The notes below the pieces were generated by a model. It did not search any database. It saw only the letters and a list, made by a program, of their open reading frames with translations, and was not told the DNA's origin. From an uncultured Blautia sp. (lineage in GTDB: Bacteria; Bacillota; Clostridia; Lachnospirales; Lachnospiraceae): a stretch of 14,175 nt of DNA. Below are positions 8,142 through 14,175 of this stretch, piece by piece. The stretch is from the NCBI GenBank assembly GCA_945872375.1, contig CAMBYR010000029.1, positions 1 through 14,175 of the forward strand. Direction: 5' to 3'. The first letter of the stretch is position 1. Each line of letters opens with the position of its first letter. Both the position numbers and the translations under genes were made by a program.

Positions 8142-9365
8142 ATGAAAGAAAAAGTTGTTTTAGCATATTCCGGCGGACTTGACACCACAGCATTGATCCC
8201 GTGGTTAAAAGAAACCTTTGATTATGAAGTAATCTGCTGCTGTGTAAACTGCGGTCAGGGAAATGAACTGGAAGGACTGGATGAGCGTGCAAAAATGTCC
8301 GGAGCTTCCAAATTATATATCGAAGACATCGTCGATGAATTCTGTGATGATTTTATTATGCCCTGTGTCAAAGCAGGCGCGGTCTACGAGCACAAATACC
8401 TTCTGGGTACTTCCATGGCTCGTCCGGCCATTGCCAAAAAGCTGGTAGAGATTGCCCGCAAGGAAGGTGCTTCCGCCATCTGCCACGGCGCAACCGGAAA
8501 AGGAAATGACCAGATTCGTTTTGAACTGGGCATCAAGGCTCTTGCTCCGGATCTGAAGATCATTGCTCCATGGCGTATGACCGACGTATGGACCATGCAG
8601 TCCCGTGAAGATGAGATTGCCTTCTGCCAGGCACACGGCATCGATCTTCCGTTTGACGCCAGCCACAGCTACAGCCGTGACCGGAACTTATGGCATATCA
8701 GCCATGAAGGTCTGGAGCTGGAAGATCCGGCACAGGCACCTAATTACGACCATATGCTTGTTCTGGGCGTGACACCGCAGAAAGCACCGGATAAAGAGAC
8801 AGAGATCACCATGACCTTTGAAGCAGGTGTTCCCAAGACACTGAACGGCAAAGCCATGAAGGTTTCCGAGATCATCACAGAGCTGAACCGTCTCGGAGGC
8901 GAAAACGGAATCGGTATCGTGGATATCGTGGAAAACCGTGTCGTCGGCATGAAATCCCGCGGTGTTTACGAGACTCCCGGAGGAACCATTCTGATGGAAG
9001 CTCATGATCAGCTTGAAGAACTGTGTCTGGACCGTGAGACGATGGAGACCAAGAAAAAACTTGGCAGCCAGTTTGCTCAGGTCGTTTACGAAGGAAAATG
9101 GTACACTCCTCTCCGTGAGGCAATTCAGGCATTTGTGGAATCCACCCAGCAGTGTGTAACCGGTGAAGTGAAACTGAAACTTTACAAAGGAAATATCATC
9201 AAGGCCGGAACCACCTCTCCATACAGCCTGTACAACGAATCTCTTGCTTCCTTCACCACCGGTGACCTCTATGATCATCACGATGCAAGCGGATTTATTA
9301 CACTCTTCGGCCTTCCGTTAAAGGTTCGTGCAATGAAGATGGCTGAACTGAAAAACAATAAATAA
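8142..9365 (+). CDS. argG: Argininosuccinate synthase
   Basis: ArgG, 407 residues, joins citrulline and aspartate using ATP to give argininosuccinate, the step before argH. Seen: the P-loop of the N-type ATP pyrophosphatases in LAYSGGLDTTALIPWL (7-22), LGTSMARPAIAKKLVEIA for substrate binding, ICHGATGKGNDQIRFE, the DASHSYSRDRNLWHIS block and EDPAQAPNYDHM. The start is ATG 8142, with a perfect AGGAGG at 8126-8131; an in-frame GTG at 8085 would add 19 residues that match nothing in the family. It is transcribed away from argCJBD under a similar operator-like site and ends in its own terminator. argH, often next to argG, is not in the window. Confidence 0.98.
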   Translation: MKEKVVLAYSGGLDTTALIPWLKETFDYEVICCCVNCGQGNELEGLDERAKMSGASKLYIEDIVDEFCDDFIMPCVKAGAVYEHKYLLGTSMARPAIAKKLVEIARKEGASAICHGATGKGNDQIRFELGIKALAPDLKIIAPWRMTDVWTMQSREDEIAFCQAHGIDLPFDASHSYSRDRNLWHISHEGLELEDPAQAPNYDHMLVLGVTPQKAPDKETEITMTFEAGVPKTLNGKAMKVSEIITELNRLGGENGIGIVDIVENRVVGMKSRGVYETPGGTILMEAHDQLEELCLDRETMETKKKLGSQFAQVVYEGKWYTPLREAIQAFVESTQQCVTGEVKLKLYKGNIIKAGTTSPYSLYNESLASFTTGDLYDHHDASGFITLFGLPLKVRAMKMAELKNNK

Positions 9366-9381
9366 TCGGATCTGAACATGT

Positions 9382-9430
9382 AAATGACCTGACTTTCGTG
9401 CTGTTTCACATGAAAGCCAGGTCATTTTTT
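9382..9430 (+). terminator. Intrinsic terminator of argG, possibly shared by the convergent gene
   Basis: An 8-bp stem ATGACCTG/CAGGTCAT (9384-9391 and 9418-9425), one mismatch, then CTTTC/GAAAG (9393-9397 and 9412-9416) is followed by TTTTTT ending at 9430. It starts 17 bp after the argG stop. Read from the other strand the same hairpin is followed only by TTTACATG, so it would stop the convergent 9464-10627 gene less efficiently. Confidence 0.93.
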
Positions 9431-9463
9431 ATGGCAAAAATATTCGCACCTATGATAAGCGGA

Positions 9464-10627
9464 TCAGGAAATCTTCAGTCCCTTCTTTTTCAGTCTTCCG
9501 TATACCCACTCCCGGAACAGCGCATACATCACGGACACCAGAGGAATAAAGACCAGCATTCCCACGACCCCCATCAGACTGCCGCCGATGGTCACGGCTG
9601 CCAGCACCCAGATGGAAGGCAGACCCACGGAATTGCCCACCACATGAGGGTAAATAAGATTTCCCTCCAGCTGCTGCAGAACAAAGAATACAACCAGAAA
9701 CGCCAGTGCTTTTACAGGACTGACCATTAAAATCAGAAAAAATCCTACCGCGCATCCGATAAACGCGCCAAATACCGGGATCAGGGCCGTAAACGCGATC
9801 AGCACGCCCACCAGCATGGCATACGGAAAACGAAACAGCGTCATGACCACAAAGAACATCCCTCCCAGAATCACTGCCTCGATACACTGACCTGCCACAA
9901 AATTCCCGAAAGTCCTGCTGGAAAGGCTGCATACATGGAGCAGATATTCCACCACATTCCCGGGAAGCATGGCATACAGCGCTTTTTTGCATTGTACCGC
10001 CAGCTTTTCCTTCTGAAGCAGAATATAAATCGCAAAAATCAATCCGATACCCAGATTCATAAAGGTATTCACGATCCCCATGGTCACACTGATGGTGGAT
10101 GACAGAATGCTGTTCACTCCGTTTTTCAGTACGGCCGCTGCCGTATCCAGAATTTCTTCCGGATGGATATCTATGGTATTTGCCCATTCCACCATGGGGG
10201 AATCATCCCGGAAAGTATCTTCGATCCATCTCTGAAAAACAGGGATATTCGCTTCGATCTTCCTTGCCACACTGCCCACCGTCGTTGCCAGCTCCGGAAT
10301 CACCACCAGGGCCACCACAAGAATAATGAAAACGACCAGAAGCATGGACAGGATCATGCTGACCGGACGCACCAGCTTCTCCCAACGTTTTCCGCTTTTC
10401 GGCATTATTTTTTTCTGCAGACGGAACATCCCCTTTTCAATGCCGCGCATGGGAACATTCAGGATAAACGCAATGGCTCCGCCCAGTACGAACGGAAACA
10501 CAAGTGTCCAGGCTGCACCTGCATATCGAAATACGATATCCAGATTCCTCACGCCGAGATAAAGCAGCACCGCAAACGTGATTAAAAGCATCGCTTTTTT
10601 CATCGAAAACAGATTTTTATTTTCCAA
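9464..10627 (-). CDS. AI-2E family membrane transporter/permease
   Basis: A polytopic membrane protein of about 387 residues in the AI-2E family (PF01594 type). The family name comes from E. coli TqsA, linked to autoinducer-2 export, but most members have no proven substrate and some act in ion or sodium export. Seen: two N-terminal hydrophobic segments (AMLLITFAVLLYLGV, FVLGGAIAFILNV), a basic loop, a third segment (LSMLLVVFIILVVALVVI), a central soluble amphipathic part, and C-terminal helices with AFTALIPVFGAFIGCAVGFF and GNLIYPHVVGNSVGLP, typical family blocks. I chose the TTG at 10627-10625 because GGGAGG (10635-10640) lies 7 nt upstream. The ATG at 10660 overlaps the -10 of the promoter, so it cannot be used from that promoter; ATG 10603 is the alternative. 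It stands alone, convergent with argG, with no context for its substrate. Confidence 0.88.
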   Translation of the reverse strand: MENKNLFSMKKAMLLITFAVLLYLGVRNLDIVFRYAGAAWTLVFPFVLGGAIAFILNVPMRGIEKGMFRLQKKIMPKSGKRWEKLVRPVSMILSMLLVVFIILVVALVVIPELATTVGSVARKIEANIPVFQRWIEDTFRDDSPMVEWANTIDIHPEEILDTAAAVLKNGVNSILSSTISVTMGIVNTFMNLGIGLIFAIYILLQKEKLAVQCKKALYAMLPGNVVEYLLHVCSLSSRTFGNFVAGQCIEAVILGGMFFVVMTLFRFPYAMLVGVLIAFTALIPVFGAFIGCAVGFFLILMVSPVKALAFLVVFFVLQQLEGNLIYPHVVGNSVGLPSIWVLAAVTIGGSLMGVVGMLVFIPLVSVMYALFREWVYGRLKKKGLKIS

Positions 10628-10658
10628 ACAAAGCCCTCCCGTAAGTTCTCTTTGTCCC

Positions 10659-10687
10659 ATTATAACATAAAATGAAGTTGGGGTCAA
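10659..10687 (-). promoter_or_regulatory. Promoter of the AI-2E family gene
   Basis: On the minus strand TTGACC (10682-10687), a 17-bp spacer and TATAAT (10659-10664) with a TG one base upstream form a near-consensus sigma-A promoter. The start near 10652 leaves a leader of about 25 nt with GGGAGG before the TTG codon. The -35 lies inside the hairpin and repeat block at 10676-10699. Confidence 0.85.
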
Positions 10688-10699
10688 AAGCCCCCAACT
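10676..10699. repeat. Hairpin next to the structured element
   Basis: A perfect 8-bp inverted repeat AGTTGGGG (10676-10683) / CCCCAACT (10692-10699) with an 8-base loop. No U-run follows on either strand, so it is not a typical terminator. Its GGGTCAAAAG (10681-10690) recurs inverted at 10851-10860, which links it to the element on its right. Confidence 0.75.
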
Positions 10700-10870
10700 A
10701 TGATACCTACGGATTGCTCCGTGCATTGCACTCCCACAATCCTACCCGACATTCGCATATCGTGGGATTATAATCCCACTTTTATGCTCATATCGGGGCG
10801 GGTCCCAAGGTCTTTCACCCACCTATGAGCAAGCTCATGTGGGTTTAGACCTTTTGACCCTGGTATCATA
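10699..10870. repeat. Palindrome-rich, MITE-like or structured-RNA intergenic element
   Basis: This 172-bp non-coding block is bounded by inverted 9-mers TATGATACC (10699-10707) and GGTATCATA (10862-10870), whose outer TA could be a target-site duplication. Inside are ACGGA/TCCGT (10709-10722), GTGCA-T-TGCAC (10721-10731) and a perfect 18-bp palindrome GTGGGATTATAATCCCAC (10762-10779). Around that palindrome lie arms 10745-10759 and 10783-10797, which match at 12 of 15 positions. A long multi-part hairpin follows: GGGTC 10800-10804, AAGGTCT 10807-10813, ACCCAC 10817-10822 and ATGAGC 10825-10830 pair with GCTCAT, GTGGGT, AGACCTT and GACCC up to 10860. It has no ORF. The form suggests a mobile miniature element or a dispersed intergenic repeat, but only one copy is in this window, so repetition is inferred. 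Confidence 0.7.
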
Positions 10871-10902
10871 AAATAAAATTATAAAAATACCTGCTTTTCG
10901 AA

Positions 10903-10931
10903 TTGACATAAAAATACTGATAATTTATAAT
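10903..10931 (+). promoter_or_regulatory. Consensus sigma-A promoter of the guaD operon
   Basis: A perfect TTGACA (10903-10908), a 17-bp spacer and a perfect TATAAT (10926-10931). Transcription would begin near 10938, about 12 nt before the riboswitch aptamer. Such a strong promoter fits a unit controlled after initiation. Confidence 0.93.
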
Positions 10932-10949
10932 AAATTTATCAGAAAATAT

Positions 10950-11012
10950 ACTTATATAAGTCCATAATCGGTTGGACGTTTCTACCAGCTACCGGAATAG
11001 TTGTCTATAAGT
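10950..11012 (+). promoter_or_regulatory. Purine riboswitch aptamer, guanine type
   Basis: Three-way junction of the purine riboswitch. P1 is ACTTATA/TATAAGT (10950-10956, 11006-11012). P2 is GTCCA/TGGAC (10960-10964, 10973-10977). P3 is CAGCTA/TAGTTG (10986-10991, 10998-11003) with one wobble pair. The conserved J2/3 GTTTCTACC is at 10978-10986. The loop-loop contact is kept: GG at 10970-10971 can pair with CC at 10992-10993. Numbered as in B. subtilis xpt, U22, U47, U51 and C74 are t10957, t10979, t10983 and c11005, so the specificity base is C (guanine type, not adenine). Oddities: P2 is 5 bp rather than 7, U25-A45 is replaced by G-C, and position 73 is U, usually A. The genes downstream for guanine deamination and purine uptake support the ligand call. 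Confidence 0.93.
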
Positions 11013-11096
11013 TTTTTCTCAGGGACTTTTGGCAATACTACTTTCAGGTGGTTTTTTCTTGCCCTGAAAGTCCCCATCAGGAAAGAAGGTGACTGT
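11013..11096 (+). promoter_or_regulatory. Riboswitch expression platform with competing hairpins
   Basis: A T6 run follows P1 directly (11012-11017). Then GGGACTTT (11022-11029) can pair with AAAGTCCC (11067-11074), extended by GGCAA/TTGCC (11031-11035, 11059-11063). Alternatively ACTTTCAGG (11040-11048) pairs perfectly with CCTGAAAGT (11063-11071). GGACTT (11023-11028) can also pair with AAGTCC inside the aptamer (10958-10963), which is repeated at 11068-11073. These folds exclude one another. No hairpin is followed by a normal U-run, so the output (termination, translation or RNA processing) is unclear. The guaD ribosome binding site AGAAGG is at 11084-11089. Confidence 0.6.
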
Positions 11097-12377
11097 ATGA
11101 ACACAAAAACATTTGCATTAAAAGGAACCATCTGCTTCAGCGCTTCTCCACAGGAGCTTTCCATTGCAGAGGATTCCTGGCTTGTCTGTGAAAACGGCCG
11201 ATGCGCCGGCGTTTTCCCGACTCTTCCGGAGAAATATCAGGGAATTCCCTGCAGGGATACCGGCAGCTGCCTGATCATCCCCGGACTTACCGATCTTCAT
11301 CTCCATGCCCCCCAATACAGCTTCCGGAGCACCGGCATGGACCTGGAGCTTCTTGACTGGCTGAACACATACACCTTTCCCGAGGAATCGCGCTACGCGG
11401 ATCTCTCCTATGCCAAAAAAGCCTACCGCATTTTTGCAGATGATCTGAAAAAAAGCGCCACCACCCGTGCCTCTGTTTTTGCCACGCTCCATGTGGAGGC
11501 CACCGAGCTTCTGATGGATCTTCTGGAGCAGACAGGCGTCAAAACACTGGTGGGAAAGGTCAATATGGACAGAAACGGTTCCCCTGTTCTTCAGGAGGCC
11601 AGTGCCGGAGAGTCCATCGCCGAAACAGAGCGGTGGCTTACAGAGATCAGCGGAAAATACAGGAATACCGCTCCGATCCTCACACCCCGCTTTACTCCCT
11701 CCTGCAGTGATGAACTGATGAGGAAATTATCCGAAATTCAAAAGAGGACCGGTCTTCCGGTGCAGTCGCATCTGTCGGAAAATCCCGGGGAGATCGCCTG
11801 GGTGCAGAAGCTGTGTCCGACCACACATTTTTACGGGGAAGCCTATGATCAGTTCGGCCTTTTTGGCGGACAGAACTGCCCCACCATCATGGCCCACTGC
11901 GTCTACTCCACCGATCAGGAAATTGCCCTGATCAAAGAGCGCGGCGTCTATATCGCCCACTGCCCGCAGTCCAATACCAACCTTGCTTCCGGTATTGCAC
12001 CGGCAAAGCGGTACCTTCAGGAGGGCCTGAACATTGGGCTGGGAAGCGATATTGCAGGAGGAACTTCTATTTCTATCCTTCGGGCCATTGCGGATGCCAT
12101 TCAGGCATCCAAGCTTCACTGGCGTCTGACGGACGAGAGCCGGCAGCCTCTTTCTCTGGAAGAGGGCTTTTATCTGGCAACAGCCGGAGGCGGTTCTTTC
12201 TTCGGAAAGGTGGGAAGCTTCCGGGAAGGCTTCGAATTTGACGCTGTCATCCTGGACGACAGCAGTCTTCCCTGTCCCAGAACCTTTACACCCAGAGAGC
12301 GTCTGGAACGGCTGATCTATCTTGGTGACGAACGAAATATTGCCGGAAAATATGTAGAAGGCAGCAGGATCTTTTAA
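11097..12377 (+). CDS. guaD: Guanine deaminase
   Basis: Amidohydrolase-family guanine deaminase of 426 residues, which hydrolyses guanine to xanthine and ammonia in the cytoplasm. Seen: the metal motif PGLTDLHLHAPQYSFRSTG (62-80; His68 and His70), followed by DLELLDWLNTYTFPEESRYAD, characteristic of guanine deaminases rather than cytosine or atrazine-type enzymes. Further on are QSHLSENPGEIAWV, MAHCVYSTDQE, IAHCPQSNTNLASG and the metal-binding aspartate in GLGSDIAGGTS. The start is ATG 11097, 7 nt after AGAAGG; the frame is open back to a TTG at 11001, but that part is riboswitch. It is the first gene of an operon with the purine permease 50 bp downstream. Confidence 0.97.
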   Translation: MNTKTFALKGTICFSASPQELSIAEDSWLVCENGRCAGVFPTLPEKYQGIPCRDTGSCLIIPGLTDLHLHAPQYSFRSTGMDLELLDWLNTYTFPEESRYADLSYAKKAYRIFADDLKKSATTRASVFATLHVEATELLMDLLEQTGVKTLVGKVNMDRNGSPVLQEASAGESIAETERWLTEISGKYRNTAPILTPRFTPSCSDELMRKLSEIQKRTGLPVQSHLSENPGEIAWVQKLCPTTHFYGEAYDQFGLFGGQNCPTIMAHCVYSTDQEIALIKERGVYIAHCPQSNTNLASGIAPAKRYLQEGLNIGLGSDIAGGTSISILRAIADAIQASKLHWRLTDESRQPLSLEEGFYLATAGGGSFFGKVGSFREGFEFDAVILDDSSLPCPRTFTPRERLERLIYLGDERNIAGKYVEGSRIF

Positions 12378-12427
12378 ACATCCTGTTTTGCATATTCATC
12401 TATCTTAAAGAAAAGGGGGAACGAACC

Positions 12428-13804
12428 ATGAATCTTGACAAAATATTTCATTTAAAGGAAAATCATACGGATGTAAAAACAGAAGTGATCGCCGGAATTA
12501 CCACTTTTATGACCATGGCATACATTCTGGCCGTCAATCCGAATATTCTGGAAGCCTCCGGCATGGACCGCGGCGCCGTCTTCACCGCTACGGCCCTGGC
12601 CTCCTTCATTGCCACCTGCCTGATGGCCCTTCTGTCCAACTATCCGTTTGTACTGGCTCCCGGCATGGGACTGAACGCCTATTTTGCCTATACTGTGGTT
12701 CTGGGCATGGGCTACACCTGGCAGCAGGCTCTTGCCGCAGTCTTTGCAGAAGGTATTATTTTCATCCTGCTTTCTCTGACAAATGTACGGGAAGCGATCT
12801 TCAACTCCATTCCCATGAACCTCAAACATGCGGTTTCCGTGGGAATCGGCCTGTTTATCGCATTTATCGGACTGCAGAATGCAAAAATCGTCGTAAACAA
12901 TGATTCTACCCTGGTCGGCGTTTTTTCATTTAAAGGTTCTGTCGCAGACGGTACCTTCCGAAGCATGGGCATTACGGTGCTGCTGGCACTGATCGGCCTT
13001 CTGATCACCGCCATCCTTCTTGTAAAAAATGTAAAGGGGAACATCCTCTGGGGGATCCTCATCACCTGGGGACTGGGAATCGTCTGTCAGCTCACCGGAC
13101 TTTACCAGCCGGATCCGGAACTTGGCTTTTACAGCCTTCTTCCCGATTTTTCAAACGGAATCTCCATTCCCAGCATGGCACCTACCTTTATGAAAATGGA
13201 TTTTTCCATCCTGTTCTCTCTGGATTTCTTTGTGATCATGTTTGCATTCCTGTTTGTGGATATGTTTGATACACTGGGAACCCTGATTGGCGTGGCTTCC
13301 AAAGCAGACATGCTGGACAAAGACGGAAAACTTCCAAAGATCAAAGGCGCACTGCTCTCTGATGCCGTCGGAACCACGGCAGGTGCCATCTGCGGTACCT
13401 CCACGGTTACCACCTTTGTGGAAAGCGCTTCAGGCGTGGCTGAGGGAGGACGGACCGGACTGACCGCCATTGTGGCAGCAATTCTCTTTGGGCTTTCCCT
13501 GCTGCTGTCGCCCATTTTCCTGGCAATTCCGTCCTTTGCCACGGCACCGGCACTGATTATCGTCGGTTTCCTGATGCTGACCTCCATCACAAAAATCGAT
13601 TTCAGCGACAATACAGAGGCCATTCCATGTTTTATCGCCATCATCGCCATGCCCTTCCTGTACAGCATTTCCGAAGGAATCTCCATGGGCGTGATTTCCT
13701 ATGTGGTGATCAATCTGCTGACAGGCAAAGCAAAGGAAAAGAAGATCAGCGTGCTCATGTATGTGCTTGCCGTACTGTTTATACTGAAATACATTTTCCT
13801 GTAA
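12428..13804 (+). CDS. NCS2 family purine permease, AzgA/PbuG type (guanine/hypoxanthine)
   Basis: An integral membrane permease of 458 residues in the AzgA-like branch of nucleobase transporters, which import purines with protons. Seen: the N-terminus TEVIAGITTFMTMAYILAVNP (18-38), APGMGLNAYFAY (77-88), the conserved VDMFDTLGTLIGVASKADM (about 275-293), CGTSTVTTFVESASGVAEGG (about 321-340), and many hydrophobic segments as expected for the 12-14 helix NCS2 fold. The B. subtilis relatives PbuG and PbuO carry hypoxanthine and guanine, and pbuG is itself under a guanine riboswitch, so guanine/hypoxanthine uptake is the likely role. Xanthine and uracil permeases of the other NCS2 branch lack this N-terminal block. 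ATG 12428 has AGGGGG 8 nt upstream. No terminator lies between it and guaD. Confidence 0.93.
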   Translation: MNLDKIFHLKENHTDVKTEVIAGITTFMTMAYILAVNPNILEASGMDRGAVFTATALASFIATCLMALLSNYPFVLAPGMGLNAYFAYTVVLGMGYTWQQALAAVFAEGIIFILLSLTNVREAIFNSIPMNLKHAVSVGIGLFIAFIGLQNAKIVVNNDSTLVGVFSFKGSVADGTFRSMGITVLLALIGLLITAILLVKNVKGNILWGILITWGLGIVCQLTGLYQPDPELGFYSLLPDFSNGISIPSMAPTFMKMDFSILFSLDFFVIMFAFLFVDMFDTLGTLIGVASKADMLDKDGKLPKIKGALLSDAVGTTAGAICGTSTVTTFVESASGVAEGGRTGLTAIVAAILFGLSLLLSPIFLAIPSFATAPALIIVGFLMLTSITKIDFSDNTEAIPCFIAIIAMPFLYSISEGISMGVISYVVINLLTGKAKEKKISVLMYVLAVLFILKYIFL

Positions 13805-13812
13805 GGAATTTA

Positions 13813-13829
13813 GCGCCGGACAGCGGCGC
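13813..13829 (+). other. Small GC hairpin between the permease and transporter genes
   Basis: A 6-bp stem GCGCCG/CGGCGC with a 5-nt loop lies 8 bp after the permease stop. No U-run follows (ACCCAAAT), so a full terminator is unlikely and read-through into the next gene is plausible. It may protect the 3' end of the upstream message. Confidence 0.4.
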
Positions 13830-13863
13830 ACCCAAATGAATCACTGATAAAGAGGAGTCTATT

Positions 13864-14175
13864 ATGAAAACACAGTCATTACATCTCAAAAATTCCCTGA
13901 TGCTGCTTCTGGCAGCGACGATCTGGGGCGTTGCCTTTGTAGCCCAGAGCATCGGAATGGAATATGTGGGGGCCTTCACCTTCAACTCTGTCCGTTCCCT
14001 CATCGGTGCGGCGGTACTTCTGCCGGTAATCTGGCTCTTTAACAGAAACCGCTCAGATTCCGTACAGACTGCAGAGGAGAAAAAAGCTTCCAGCAAGATC
14101 CTTATCACAGGCGGTATCTGCTGCGGTATCCTTCTTTGCCTTGCCACCAATTTTCAGCAGTTCGGAATCAAGTAT
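13864..14175 (+). CDS. EamA/DMT family transporter, N-terminal part (cut by window end)
   Basis: The first 104 codons of a drug/metabolite transporter superfamily protein. Seen: the opening helix LMLLLAATIWGVAFVAQSIGMEYVG, with the usual W-G-x-x-F-V block near 21-26, and FTFNSVRSLIGAAVLLPVIWLF, the second helix with its conserved R. A hydrophilic loop rich in E, K and S comes next, then ILITGGICCGILLCLATNFQQFGIKY, the third helix. These are typical of EamA proteins of about 300 residues. ATG 13864 has AGAGGAG 6 nt upstream. It lies 59 bp after the purine permease on the same strand and could be the third gene of the guanine-responsive unit, but DMT proteins export many metabolites and the substrate cannot be read here. 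Confidence 0.9.
   Translation, partial: MKTQSLHLKNSLMLLLAATIWGVAFVAQSIGMEYVGAFTFNSVRSLIGAAVLLPVIWLFNRNRSDSVQTAEEKKASSKILITGGICCGILLCLATNFQQFGIKY

Noticed and set aside
10807..10860. Long hairpin as an intrinsic terminator or CRISPR-like repeat
   Set aside because: No U-run follows on either strand and there are no regularly spaced repeat units; it fits better as part of the structured element.

Overview
The window looks like a chromosomal segment of a moderate-G+C anaerobic Firmicute, most likely Lachnospiraceae (Blautia or Ruminococcus-like). The evidence is the hpf-secA neighbourhood, a clostridial argCJBD operon, strong GGAGG-type ribosome binding sites, near-consensus sigma-A promoters and a purine riboswitch ahead of purine salvage genes. 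This is inference from gene content and protein style; no database was searched. No rRNA, tRNA, CRISPR array, phage gene or transposase is seen.

Layout. 1-3205 (minus): hpf, the long ribosome hibernation factor, ends in a clear intrinsic terminator and is followed by secA, which runs off the left edge. 3353-7803 (minus): the arginine biosynthesis operon argC-argJ-argB-argD. 7804-8141: a divergent control region with two promoters whose -35 hexamers (both TTGCAT) lie in or against palindromes that look like ArgR operators. 8142-9365 (plus): argG, closed by a strong hairpin terminator. 9464-10627 (minus): an AI-2E family membrane protein, probably with a TTG start. 10676-10870: a non-coding, densely palindromic repeat-like element. 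10903-13804 (plus): a perfect-consensus promoter, a guanine-class purine riboswitch, guanine deaminase (guaD) and an AzgA/PbuG-type NCS2 purine permease. 13864-14175 (plus): the start of an EamA/DMT-family transporter, cut by the right edge.

How the genes work together. argC, J, B and D convert glutamate-derived acetylated intermediates to ornithine. ArgJ recycles the acetyl group, and ArgB carries the N-terminal helix and C-terminal signature of arginine-inhibited kinases. argG acts later, on citrulline, and appears co-regulated from the shared intergenic region. The guaD-permease pair forms a purine uptake and catabolism unit headed by a riboswitch whose ligand-contact bases are all guanine type. 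hpf and secA are housekeeping genes, each with its own promoter.

The least explained parts are the structured element at 10676-10870, which also supplies the -35 of the AI-2E gene promoter, and the output mechanism of the purine riboswitch, whose aptamer has a short P2 and a U at the position normally A73. No wholly new multi-gene system is visible.
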